DNA of 64,000 nt from contig NZ_JAAAMH010000001.1 in NCBI RefSeq assembly GCF_024105655.1, positions 584,287 through 648,286 of the forward strand, in the 5' to 3' direction. Source of the DNA: Aliihoeflea sp. 40Bstr573 (GTDB lineage Bacteria > Pseudomonadota > Alphaproteobacteria > Rhizobiales > Rhizobiaceae). The translations under genes and the position numbers were made by a program. This document shows, piece after piece, positions 55,019 to 63,668 of the stretch (its first letter is position 1; each line of letters begins with the position of its first letter). Under the pieces are notes generated by a model that saw only the letters and a list, made by a program, of their open reading frames with translations, had not been told where the DNA came from and did no database searches.

Positions 55019-55870
55019 ATGAGAAGCGCAATCCGCAAGGGCCTCGCAGCCTTTGGCATGTCGGTGTTTGCTGCCGGCCTTGCCGGCACCGCGAGCGCAC
55101 AATCCCTGATGGAACGAGCCGAGAGCGGCGAGCCCATCCGTATCGGTTTTGCGAACGAGATTCCGTTCGCCTATCCCGGTGACGACGGGTCCCCCATGGG
55201 GTTCGTCAACGTCATGACGATCGATATTCTCGAGAGCATGGGCTACGACAACATCGAGCCCGTTCAGACCGAATGGGGCGGCCTCATTCCGGGCCTGAAT
55301 GCCAACCGCTTCGACATCGTGACCGGCGGCATGAACATTCTGTCGAGCCGTTGCGAGAACATCGCCTTCTCCGAACCGATTGCCACAGTGGGTGACGGCT
55401 TCATCGTCGCACCCGGCAACCCCAAGAACATCAGCGACTACGCCAGCCTGGTCGAGAACGAAGCAGTGATGGTCACCGGCTCGGGCTATTCCAACATCGA
55501 GGCCGCGAAGGCCGCTGGAGTTCCGGACGCAAACATCATGCAGGTGCCGGGGCCGACGGAGATTCTGGCCGCCGTGCGTGCAGGTCGTGCTGATGCGGGC
55601 GCCGGCACCTACTTCACGATGAAGCAGCTTGCCGACAACTCCGGCGGCGCCGTCGAGGCCTCCGACCCGAGCGCCATGCCCGAAGACTCGTTCAACTGGG
55701 CCGGCATCGGCTTCCGCGAAGCCGATCAGGAGTTCCTCGACAAGTTCAACACGGCGCTCGCCGACTACATCGGCTCCGAGGAAATGCTGGCTGCCGTGGC
55801 CGAGTATGGCTACGGCGAGGGCTCGCTTCCCGGCGACCAGTCCACCGAGTGGATTTGCGCCAACCGCTAA
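55019..55870 (+). CDS. ehuB: Ectoine/hydroxyectoine ABC transporter substrate-binding protein (EhuB-like)
   Basis: Periplasmic receptor of the amino-acid type (SBP_bac_3), 283 residues. A signal peptide ends near GTASAQS. RIGFANEIPFAY, EWGGLIPGLNANRFDIVTGGMNI (in part) and LSSRCENIAFSEPI are close to the EhuB pattern, whose aromatic cage binds ectoine. ATG 55019 follows CAGGAG. Gene order ehuB-C-D-A and the linked eut genes support ectoine as ligand; a related compatible solute or amino acid remains possible. Confidence 0.85.
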   Translation: MRSAIRKGLAAFGMSVFAAGLAGTASAQSLMERAESGEPIRIGFANEIPFAYPGDDGSPMGFVNVMTIDILESMGYDNIEPVQTEWGGLIPGLNANRFDIVTGGMNILSSRCENIAFSEPIATVGDGFIVAPGNPKNISDYASLVENEAVMVTGSGYSNIEAAKAAGVPDANIMQVPGPTEILAAVRAGRADAGAGTYFTMKQLADNSGGAVEASDPSAMPEDSFNWAGIGFREADQEFLDKFNTALADYIGSEEMLAAVAEYGYGEGSLPGDQSTEWICANR

Positions 55871-55881
55871 GATGATCGACG

Positions 55882-55939
55882 GCAGGCCGGCCATCGGGCT
55901 GGCCTGCTGATCTTACCGGGCGCGGTCCACCCGGCGCCC
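55882..55939 (+). terminator. Two tandem hairpins between ehuB and ehuC
   Basis: Hairpin one pairs 55882-55892 with 55897-55907 (GCAGGCC with GGCCTGC plus inner pairs). Hairpin two pairs GGGCGC (55918-55923) with GCGCCC (55934-55939). They resemble the intergenic hairpin after the peptide-binding protein gene and may keep the ehuB message more abundant than that of the membrane subunits. Confidence 0.6.
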
Positions 55940-55966
55940 TTCCGCCTTCAGCAAGGTCTGAGCGGC

Positions 55967-56632
55967 ATGTCCTATCTCGAGTTTCTGAGCCAATACGGCG
56001 ACCGCATCGTCAGCGGCACGCTGATCACGGTCGCGCTCACCGTTCTGGCGGCGCTGCTCGCCATGGCGATCGCACTGGCTGCCGGGCTCATGCGCATGGC
56101 CCGCAATCCGGCGGTCCGCGGTGTCGCGACCGTCTATATCGAGATATTCCGAGGCACGTCGCTCCTCGTCCAGCTCTACTGGATTTTTTTCGTGCTGCCG
56201 CTGTTCGGGATTTCGCTTGAGAAGTTCACGGCCGGCTTCGTGGCCGTCGGCATGAACCTTGGCGCGTATGGCGCCGAACTCGTTCGCGGTGCGATCCAGT
56301 CGGTGCCCCGGGGCCAGTGGGAAGCTGCGCTGGCGCTCAACATGTCACCCGCAAAGCGCATGCGCCGGGTGATCCTGCCGCAGGCAATCCTCATCATGTT
56401 GCCGTCTTGGGGCAACCTGCTGATCGAACTCTTGAAGGGCACTGCCCTCGTCGCGCTGATCTCGGTCACGGACCTGATGTTCCAGGTCAAGCAGATCAAC
56501 GGCACCACTTTCATGTCGGCGGAAGCGTTCGGCACCGCGCTGATCATCTACTATGTGCTGGCACGGTTCATGATCACGCCATTCATGCGCTGGCTCGAAG
56601 GCTTCATGATGCGCAAGATGGGGAGGGCCTGA
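55967..56632 (+). CDS. ehuC: Ectoine ABC transporter permease EhuC-like
   Basis: Amino-acid-type (HisMQ) permease of 221 residues with five predicted helices. The segment EIFRGTSLLVQLYWIFFVLP and the EAA-type loop GAIQSVPRGQWEAALALNMSPAKRMRRVILPQA (in part) are diagnostic. The next permease begins four bases after its stop. Confidence 0.88.
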   Translation: MSYLEFLSQYGDRIVSGTLITVALTVLAALLAMAIALAAGLMRMARNPAVRGVATVYIEIFRGTSLLVQLYWIFFVLPLFGISLEKFTAGFVAVGMNLGAYGAELVRGAIQSVPRGQWEAALALNMSPAKRMRRVILPQAILIMLPSWGNLLIELLKGTALVALISVTDLMFQVKQINGTTFMSAEAFGTALIIYYVLARFMITPFMRWLEGFMMRKMGRA

Positions 56633-56636
56633 CGCC

Positions 56637-57305
56637 GTGCTCGATTGGCGCTGGGATTTTACCTGGGAGATTCTTCCACGCCTGCTGGCCGCGACCGGCA
56701 ACACGCTGCTTGCCGCGGGCATCGGCTATGCCATTGCCGTGGTCCTCGGCCTGGTTCTCGCCTTGGCGCAGCGAACGCCCTTCAAGCCCCTGACCATTGC
56801 GGTCAGAGAGAGCGTCGAGTTCATTCGCTCGACCCCCCTCGTCCTGCAGATATTCTTCGTCTTCTACGTTGGACCGCAGTTCGGCATCCGCCTTTCGCCG
56901 TGGACTGCCGGTATGATCGCTATCGGCCTGCACTACGCTGCCTATCTCTCCGAGGTCTATCGCGGCGGCTTGGAGAGCGTGCCCAAAGGGCAATGGGAAG
57001 CGGCCAAGTCGCTGAACCTTTCCATGTCGCGCACCTATTTCCGCGTCATCCTTCCGCAGGCCTTGCCGCCATCGCTGGCTGGCATGGGAAACTACCTCGT
57101 CGGCATCTTCAAGGACACGCCCATGCTTTCGGTGATCGGCGTTGCCGAACTCATGCACACGGCGAACGCGATCGGCTCTGAGACATACCGCTTCCTTGAG
57201 CCCTTCACCCTCGTGGGCATCATCTTCCTTCTTATCTCGCTGCCGACCGCGGCCCTAATCCGGCTTTTTGAGGCGTGGACGCGGCGCAAACTCGGATTGG
57301 GCTGA
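56637..57305 (+). CDS. ehuD: Ectoine ABC transporter permease EhuD-like
   Basis: Second HisMQ-type permease, 222 residues with five helices. EFIRSTPLVLQIFFVFYVGP and GLESVPKGQWEAAKSLNLS are typical. It starts at GTG 56637 after GGGAGGG. Its stop overlaps the ehuA start (TGATG). Confidence 0.88.
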   Translation: MLDWRWDFTWEILPRLLAATGNTLLAAGIGYAIAVVLGLVLALAQRTPFKPLTIAVRESVEFIRSTPLVLQIFFVFYVGPQFGIRLSPWTAGMIAIGLHYAAYLSEVYRGGLESVPKGQWEAAKSLNLSMSRTYFRVILPQALPPSLAGMGNYLVGIFKDTPMLSVIGVAELMHTANAIGSETYRFLEPFTLVGIIFLLISLPTAALIRLFEAWTRRKLGLG

Positions 57306-58126
57306 TGGAAAAAGCAGACATTTCAGGCTTGCCGCTCAGGCTTGAAGGCGACAACGTACCGATGGTCAGCTTCAAGAAGGTCACCAAGGCCTACGGCGAC
57401 CTCGTCGTCCTGGACGCGCTGGACCTTGATGTCGGCCAAGGAGAGATGGTCACGATCATCGGGCCTTCCGGTTCGGGCAAGACGACCGTCCTGCGCATGC
57501 TGATGACGCTCGAAACCATCAATGGCGGCGTCATCTACGTGGATGGCGAGCCGCTCACCCACATGGAACGCGGCGGCAAGCTGGTGCGCGCAGACAACCG
57601 GCATCTGCGCAAGATCCGCTCGAAGATCGGCATGTGCTTCCAGCACTTCAATCTTTTTCCCCACATGACGGCGCTGGAAAATTGCATGGAGGGACCGGTC
57701 CACGTTCTGGGCCTGTCCAGGAAGGAAGCGCAGGAGCGATCCGAGGAACTTCTGGCGCTGGTCGGCATGGCCGACAAGCGCAACCAGCACCCTTCCCGGC
57801 TCTCGGGCGGTCAGCAGCAGCGGGTGGCGATTGCACGCGCTCTGGCCATGAGGCCCAAGGTCATGCTGTTCGACGAGGTGACATCGGCTCTCGATCCGGA
57901 AGTGATCGGGGAAGTGACCAACGTCATTCGCCAACTGGTGGGCGAGCACAACCTGACCATGCTGATGGTCACGCACCAGATGGGCTTCGCCAAGGACATT
58001 TCCGACCGCGTCTGCTTCTTCTTCGGTGGCCGGATCGAAGAACAGGGTACGCCGGAGGAGCTCTTCGGAAACCCGCAGAAGGAACGTACCCAGCAGTTCC
58101 TGAGCGCGGTCAAGGAGGCCACTTGA
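57305..58126 (+). CDS. ehuA: Ectoine ABC transporter ATP-binding protein EhuA-like
   Basis: ATPase of the polar amino acid importer class, 273 residues. Walker A GPSGSGKTT, the Q-loop FQHFNLFPHMT, signature LSGGQQQRV and Walker B VMLFDEVTSALD are intact. ATG 57305 overlaps the ehuD stop. The end overlaps the TTG start of eutB (TTGA at 58123-58126). Confidence 0.9.
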   Translation: MEKADISGLPLRLEGDNVPMVSFKKVTKAYGDLVVLDALDLDVGQGEMVTIIGPSGSGKTTVLRMLMTLETINGGVIYVDGEPLTHMERGGKLVRADNRHLRKIRSKIGMCFQHFNLFPHMTALENCMEGPVHVLGLSRKEAQERSEELLALVGMADKRNQHPSRLSGGQQQRVAIARALAMRPKVMLFDEVTSALDPEVIGEVTNVIRQLVGEHNLTMLMVTHQMGFAKDISDRVCFFFGGRIEEQGTPEELFGNPQKERTQQFLSAVKEAT

Positions 58127-59130
58127 GCGTCACGCTGGCCGACATTCTGGCAGCGCGCCAGCGGATCGCCGGCGTGGCGGTGCGCACGCCGCTGGTGCCT
58201 TCGCCACATATGAGCAGGATTTCAGGAGCCGATTTCCTGATGAAGCTGGAAACGACCCAGCCCATCGGCGCGTTCAAGCTGCGCGGCGCCCTCAACGCCG
58301 TCGCCGGCGTTGCGGCGGGTGCACCTGGCGTCACTTGCTGTTCCACCGGCAATCACGGTCGGGGTGTCGCCTATGCAGCCAAAGCGCGCGGTCTGCCTGC
58401 GGTCGTCTGCATGTCTTCGCTTGTGCCTCAGGCGAAAGTGAACGGCATCCGCGCGCTCGGGGCCGAGGTCCGCATCGTCGGACGAAGCCAGGACGATGCG
58501 CATCGTGAGAGCTTGCGGCTGGTCCGCGATGATGGACTGACCGAGATCCCCCCCTTCGACGACCCGTTGGTGATCGCCGGCCAGGGCACGATCGGGCTAG
58601 AACTGCTCGAGGATCGGCCGGACCTCGCAGCCATTCTCGTTCCGCTGTCCGGCGGAGGTCTCGCGGCAGGCATCGCACTCGCTGCCAAAGCGATCAAGCC
58701 GGCCATCCGAGTGATTGGCATCACGATGGATCGCGGAGCAGCGATGGCCCAGTCGGTCCGTGCGGGAACTCCGGTCGACGTCGAAGAAGTCGCCAGCCTT
58801 GCCGATTCGCTTGGCGGCGGCATTGGACGCGACAACAAGCTGACGCTGTCGATCTGTCGCGATCTTCTCGACGATTACGTGCTCGTGACCGAGCAGGAGA
58901 TCTACGATGCGATGCAGACGCTCTATTTCGAGGACGGCCTGGTCGCCGAAGGGGCCAGCGTGGTTGGTCTGGCGGCGGTGATGGCCGGCAAGGTTTCTGC
59001 GGGGAGCGGCCCGACGGCCACCATTCTCACCGGCCGCAATGTGGATATGGCAACCTTCACGGATGTCGTCTCGGGACGTGGAGTGACGCTCGGAGATGTC
59101 GAACTGAAGGGGCACGCCTATGGCGCATGA
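58123..59130 (+). CDS. eutB: Threonine dehydratase-like PLP enzyme (EutB)
   Basis: Fold-type II pyridoxal-phosphate enzyme of 335 residues found in ectoine/hydroxyectoine clusters. The PLP lysine is K52 in TQPIGAFKLRGALN, with the phosphate-binding STGNHGRG and a C-terminal SGGGLAAG. The start is TTG 58123, with AAGGAGG five bases upstream; the frame continues upstream inside ehuA but that part is spurious. EutB acts in hydroxyectoine conversion together with EutA and EutC, but the precise chemistry is not settled and eutA is not seen here. Confidence 0.82.
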   Translation: MSVTLADILAARQRIAGVAVRTPLVPSPHMSRISGADFLMKLETTQPIGAFKLRGALNAVAGVAAGAPGVTCCSTGNHGRGVAYAAKARGLPAVVCMSSLVPQAKVNGIRALGAEVRIVGRSQDDAHRESLRLVRDDGLTEIPPFDDPLVIAGQGTIGLELLEDRPDLAAILVPLSGGGLAAGIALAAKAIKPAIRVIGITMDRGAAMAQSVRAGTPVDVEEVASLADSLGGGIGRDNKLTLSICRDLLDDYVLVTEQEIYDAMQTLYFEDGLVAEGASVVGLAAVMAGKVSAGSGPTATILTGRNVDMATFTDVVSGRGVTLGDVELKGHAYGA

Positions 59131-60112
59131 GGTGACGGTTCTCACAAAGGCCGAGTTGATGGGGCTGGTGCGGCTCGACCTTCCTGCGATTGACGTGGTC
59201 GAGCGCGCGTTTGCCGCGCTCGCATCGGGCACCGTGGTCATGCCTCCGATCCTGTCCATCGCCATTGCCGAAGCCAATGGCGAAGTGGACGTGAAAACCG
59301 CCTACATTCCGGGCTTCGAGGGATTCGCGATCAAGGTGAGCCCCGGCTTCTTCGACAATCCGAAAATCGGATTGCCAAGCCTCAACGGGCTGATGATCCT
59401 GTTCTCGGCAAGAACGGGGCTCGTCGAGGCGCTGCTTCTCGACAACGGATACCTGACCGACATCCGCACCGCCGCGGCCGGCGCCGTGGCCGCGCGGCAT
59501 CTTGCGCCGAAGACGGTGGAGACGGCGGGCGTGATGGGCACGGGCGTTCAGGCCAGACTGCAGATGGAAGCCGCCCATCTGGTCCGGCCCTTCCGCAAGC
59601 TTCTCGTCTGGGGACGCGATCAGGAGAAGGCGCAAAGCTGCGCGGCCGATCTTGGCGCCAGGCTCGGTGTAGCGGCTCAGGCCGTGGCCGATCCGGCCGA
59701 TCTCGTCGCTTCCAGCCAGCTCGTCGTGACGACGACGCCGGCCGAGCATCCCGTGCTGCGCGCCGAATGGCTTCATCCGGGGCTCCACGTCACGGCAATG
59801 GGTTCCGACCAGGCCGGCAAGAACGAGATCGATCCCGCCGCGCTCGCCAGAGCCGATCTCTACGTTTGCGACCGGGTCGCCCAATGCGAGGTGCTGGGCG
59901 AACTGCGCAGCGCGATCGCGGCCGGGACATGGCAGGGCGGCATTCCGCCCGAGCTTGGCGAGATCGTCGCCGGGCGGCATGCCGGGCGCGTCTCGGACGA
60001 ACAGATCACGATCTGCGACCTGACCGGCACCGGCGCACAGGACACCGCCATTGCGAACTATGCGGTGGAAGCCGGCCGCAGGAGCGGATCGCGATCGTCG
60101 ATCCTGACCTGA
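59120..60112 (+). CDS. eutC: Ornithine cyclodeaminase-like protein (EutC)
   Basis: NAD-dependent ornithine cyclodeaminase/mu-crystallin family member, 330 residues. It shows DVVERAFAALASG, TAYIPGFEGFAIKVSPGFF, TDIRTAAAGAVAARHLAP and the Rossmann segment GVMGTGVQARLQMEAA, and CDLTGTGAQDTAIAN. It overlaps eutB by 11 bases, indicating coupling. In ectoine clusters this protein is EutC; its function there is inferred from position. Confidence 0.85.
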   Translation: MAHEVTVLTKAELMGLVRLDLPAIDVVERAFAALASGTVVMPPILSIAIAEANGEVDVKTAYIPGFEGFAIKVSPGFFDNPKIGLPSLNGLMILFSARTGLVEALLLDNGYLTDIRTAAAGAVAARHLAPKTVETAGVMGTGVQARLQMEAAHLVRPFRKLLVWGRDQEKAQSCAADLGARLGVAAQAVADPADLVASSQLVVTTTPAEHPVLRAEWLHPGLHVTAMGSDQAGKNEIDPAALARADLYVCDRVAQCEVLGELRSAIAAGTWQGGIPPELGEIVAGRHAGRVSDEQITICDLTGTGAQDTAIANYAVEAGRRSGSRSSILT

Positions 60113-60179
60113 AAAACGTCATGGCCGCACCGCGCTACACGTCCCAGCACCCGGCTATCCATCGACAGGTATCGGAACC

Positions 60180-60665
60180 ATGCTGAAGCTGGACGATCGT
60201 GATCTGAGGATTCTTGCCATCCTGCGGCAGGAAGGCCGCATCTCCAAGGCGGAGCTCGCCAGCCGCATCAACCTGTCGGCCGCGCCCTGCTGGGAACGGC
60301 TGAAGCGGCTGGAGGATGCCGGCATCATCGTCGGCTACCGCGCCGAGGTTTCGCTGCGCAAGATCGCAGCGCATATCGTGGTCTTCATGGCGGTCGAACT
60401 GGAACAGCACCGGGCCGACGACTTCGCGGTCTTCGAACGCACGATCGCACCGCTGGACGAGATCGTCGCCTGCTGGGCCGTCGGGGGCGGCTTCGACTAT
60501 TTCCTCCAGATCGTTACCCGCGACATCGACACCTACCAGCGCCTGGTCGACCATCTGCTGGAGGCTCGCTGCGGCCTGGCCCGGTATTTCACCTATGTCG
60601 TGACCAAGCCCGTGAAGCACTCGACCACGCTCCCGCTCGAGCTGTTGCTTGCAAGCGAAGGATAG
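60180..60665 (+). CDS. asnC: Lrp/AsnC-family regulator (AsnC/DoeX type)
   Basis: DNA-binding feast/famine regulator, 161 residues. The N-terminal helix-turn-helix (about 5-50) has LDDRDLRILAILRQEGRISKAELASRINLS (in part). The C-terminal RAM domain (about 70-145) binds amino-acid ligands. AsnC-type regulators (AsnC of marine clusters, DoeX of Halomonas) accompany ectoine genes. It lies between eutC and ssd on the same strand, so it probably acts within this cluster. Confidence 0.9.
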   Translation: MLKLDDRDLRILAILRQEGRISKAELASRINLSAAPCWERLKRLEDAGIIVGYRAEVSLRKIAAHIVVFMAVELEQHRADDFAVFERTIAPLDEIVACWAVGGGFDYFLQIVTRDIDTYQRLVDHLLEARCGLARYFTYVVTKPVKHSTTLPLELLLASEG

Positions 60666-60797
60666 TCGGGCGATCGGCGGCATTTGCGAAGGATCGTCTG
60701 CCTGAGCAGCCAAGAACCGAAGAAATCGGGGCGGCAGCGCGGCGATACTGGCACCGTCTCACAAGTGATGGTGTCGCCCATGCCAGCCGCTGCTGCA

Positions 60798-62267
60798 ATG
60801 TTTCAGAAAGCCTCGCTGTCCCGTCTGTCCGATCCGCGCCTATTTCGCGAGTTCGCCTATGTCGGCGGCGCCTGGACGGCAGGCTCCGGCCCCCGCGCGA
60901 TCGACGTGGTCGATCCTGCCGATGGCTCGCGCGTCGGCAGCGTGCCGGCGCTGACGAACCTCGACGTCGAGCACGCGATCGCGGCCGCCAACCGGGCGTT
61001 TCCTGCATGGGCTTCGGAATTGCCGTCGCTGCGAAGTGCCAAGCTGCGTCGCTGGTATGAGCTCATCCTTGCAGCCAGGGAGGACCTGGCGCTGCTCATG
61101 GTGCAAGAGCAGGGCAAGCCCCTTTCGGAAGCGCGCGGGGAGATCGACTATGCGGCCTCATTCGTCGAGTTCTATGCCGAGGAAGCCAAACGGCTGAACG
61201 TCGAAAGCATCACCTCGCATCTGCCGCATGCAGATATGCGCGTGACGCGAAAGCCGGTTGGCGTGGCGGCACTCGTCACGCCCTGGAACTTTCCCTCGGC
61301 AATGCTGACCAGGAAGGCTGCCGCCGCTCTGGCGGCGGGGTGCACCGTTGTCGCCCATCCATCATCCCAAACACCGTTTTCGGCGCTCGCTCTGGCAGAA
61401 CTGGCCGAGCGCGCGGGGTTCCCGGCCGGCGTCTTCAACGTCCTGACCGGAGACGCGCCCGAGATCGTCGGAGCGATGACGGCATCGCCGGTCGTGCGCG
61501 CCCTTTCCTTCACCGGCTCAACCGAGGTCGGACGGTTGCTTTATGCCCAGTCCGCCCCGAGCATCAAACGGCTCGTGATGGAGCTTGGCGGGCACGCGCC
61601 GTTCCTCGCCTTTGCCGACTGCGACGTCGACCGGGCCGTCGATTGCGCCATCTCGGCGAAGTTTGCGACATCCGGCCAGGACTGTCTGGCCGCGAACAGG
61701 TTCGACATCGAGCGGCCGATCTATGAGCGCGTGGTAGCCGCGTTTACGCACAAGGTGAAGGCACTGCGCGTCGGCCCGGGGATGGACGATGCCGATATCG
61801 GCCCCCTGATGAACGAGCGGGCGATCGCCAAGCAGAAGGAACATGTCGCGGATGCGCTGGCGCGCGGAGCCCGCTTGCTTGCCGGCGGCGGCGTCCATCG
61901 GGCAGGCCCGCTCTTCTTCGAGCCGACGGTTCTGGCGGACGTTCCCGACGATGCGCTGATCTTTCGCGAAGAGACGTTCGGGCCGATCGCCGCCTTCGCA
62001 CCCTTCGATAGCGAAGCGGAAGCGCTCGAGAAGGCGAACCGGACGGAGACGGGCCTGGTCGCCTACCTCCACACACGCGACGAAGCCCGCATCGCGCGCC
62101 TTTGCGATCGCCTCGAATTCGGCATGGTCGCCGTCAATCGAACCAAAATCACGGGAGCGCCTGTTCCCTTCGGCGGCGTAAAGCAGGCCGGACTTGGCCG
62201 CGAAGGGTCGCGGCACGGGCTCGAAGCCTACACCGACCTCAAATACATCTGCCGCGAAACGGCGTGA
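60798..62267 (+). CDS. ssd: NAD(P)-dependent (semi)aldehyde dehydrogenase (Ssd/DoeC)
   Basis: Aldehyde dehydrogenase of the succinate-semialdehyde group, 489 residues. It shows TPWNFPSAMLTRKAAAALAAGC (in part), LSFTGSTEVGR, the catalytic glutamate in MELGGHAPFL and the nucleophile C296 in SGQDCLAANR. In ectoine breakdown Ssd/DoeC is expected to oxidise L-aspartate-beta-semialdehyde to L-aspartate. Several starts are in frame (60684, 60768, 60780, 60798) and none has a strong ribosome site; 60798 gives the family length. Confidence 0.87.
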   Translation: MFQKASLSRLSDPRLFREFAYVGGAWTAGSGPRAIDVVDPADGSRVGSVPALTNLDVEHAIAAANRAFPAWASELPSLRSAKLRRWYELILAAREDLALLMVQEQGKPLSEARGEIDYAASFVEFYAEEAKRLNVESITSHLPHADMRVTRKPVGVAALVTPWNFPSAMLTRKAAAALAAGCTVVAHPSSQTPFSALALAELAERAGFPAGVFNVLTGDAPEIVGAMTASPVVRALSFTGSTEVGRLLYAQSAPSIKRLVMELGGHAPFLAFADCDVDRAVDCAISAKFATSGQDCLAANRFDIERPIYERVVAAFTHKVKALRVGPGMDDADIGPLMNERAIAKQKEHVADALARGARLLAGGGVHRAGPLFFEPTVLADVPDDALIFREETFGPIAAFAPFDSEAEALEKANRTETGLVAYLHTRDEARIARLCDRLEFGMVAVNRTKITGAPVPFGGVKQAGLGREGSRHGLEAYTDLKYICRETA

Positions 62268-62297
62268 CAACCATCAAGCCTCCATCGGAGACACCTT

Positions 62298-63668
62298 ATG
62301 CTGACCAATGACGTCCTCGCCCAATGGGATCGTGAGAACTTCTTCCATCCGTCGACCCATCTCGCCCAGCACGCCCGCGGCGAGTCGGCTTCCCGCATCA
62401 TCACCGGCGGCAAGGGCGTCTTCATCGAGGACCGCGACGGCAACCGTCTCCTCGACGCGTTTGCGGGTCTCTACTGCGTCAATGTCGGCTATGGGCGCCT
62501 GGAGATCGCGAAGGCGATTGCCGAACAGGCGAAGGAACTCGCTTACTACCACGCCTATGTCGGCCACGGCACGGAAGCGTCCATCACCCTTGCCAGGATG
62601 GTGCTGGAACGCGCGCCGAAGAACATGTCGAAGGTCTATTTCGGGCTCGGCGGCTCGGACGCCAACGAGACCAACGTCAAGCTCGTCTGGTACTACAACA
62701 ACATTCTCGGCCGACCGGAAAAGAAGAAGATCATCTCGCGCTGGCGCGGCTATCACGGCTCGGGGCTGGTGACGGGATCGCTGACCGGCCTGAAGCTCTT
62801 CCACGACAAGTTCGACCTGCCGCTGGAGCGCATCCTCCATACCGAAGCCCCCTATTATTACCAGCGGCCGGACAGTGCGATGAGCGAAGCGGACTTCGTC
62901 GCGCACTGCGTCCGCGCGCTAGAAGAACTTATCGAGAAAGAAGGCGCGGACACGATCGCTGCCTTCATCGGCGAGCCGGTTCTGGGAACCGGCGGCATCG
63001 TGCCGCCGCCTGCCGGATACTGGGCGGCGATCCAGGCGGTGCTGAAGAAGCATGACATCCTGCTGATCGCCGACGAGGTCGTCACCGGCTTCGGGCGTCT
63101 TGGGACCATGTTCGGCTCCGACCACTACGGCATCGCGCCGGACATCATCACCATCGCCAAGGGCCTGACTTCGGCCTATGCGCCGCTCTCCGGATCGATC
63201 ATCTCGCAGAAGGTCTGGAAGGTCCTCGAGCAGGGCACTGACGAGAACGGCCCCATCGGCCATGGCTGGACCTATTCGGCACACCCCATCGGGGCCGCGG
63301 CCGGTATCGCGAATCTCAAACTGATCGACACGCTTGGACTGGTTCAGAATGCCGGAGAAACCGGAGCCTACCTGAACCAGGCGATGAAGGAGGCCCTTGG
63401 CGACCATGCCCACGTCGGCGATGTCCGCGGAGAGGGCATGCTTTGCGCGGTGGAATTCATCGCCGACCGCCGCGGACGGACATCCTTCGATCCTGCGAGA
63501 AAGGTCGGCCCGGCAATCGCCGCCGCATTGCTCAAGCGCCGCGTAATCGCACGCGCCATGCCGCAAGGCGACATCATCGGCTTCGCCCCGCCTCTCTGCC
63601 TGAGCACGTCTGAAGCTGACCAGATCGTGGACGCGACGGCGCAGGCAGTCAAAGAAGTGCTTGGCTGA
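62298..63668 (+). CDS. doeD: Class III aminotransferase (Atf/DoeD, diaminobutyrate transaminase)
   Basis: PLP-dependent omega-aminotransferase of 456 residues. It has RDGNRLLDAFAGLYCVNVGYG (in part), GGSDANETN, RWRGYHGSG, IADEVVTGFGRLG and K288 (TIAKGLTSAYAPLSG) as the Schiff-base lysine. In the ectoine pathway it would convert L-2,4-diaminobutyrate to aspartate-beta-semialdehyde. GGAG lies upstream of ATG 62298. It follows ssd by 30 bases and ends the cluster. Confidence 0.88.
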   Translation: MLTNDVLAQWDRENFFHPSTHLAQHARGESASRIITGGKGVFIEDRDGNRLLDAFAGLYCVNVGYGRLEIAKAIAEQAKELAYYHAYVGHGTEASITLARMVLERAPKNMSKVYFGLGGSDANETNVKLVWYYNNILGRPEKKKIISRWRGYHGSGLVTGSLTGLKLFHDKFDLPLERILHTEAPYYYQRPDSAMSEADFVAHCVRALEELIEKEGADTIAAFIGEPVLGTGGIVPPPAGYWAAIQAVLKKHDILLIADEVVTGFGRLGTMFGSDHYGIAPDIITIAKGLTSAYAPLSGSIISQKVWKVLEQGTDENGPIGHGWTYSAHPIGAAAGIANLKLIDTLGLVQNAGETGAYLNQAMKEALGDHAHVGDVRGEGMLCAVEFIADRRGRTSFDPARKVGPAIAAALLKRRVIARAMPQGDIIGFAPPLCLSTSEADQIVDATAQAVKEVLG

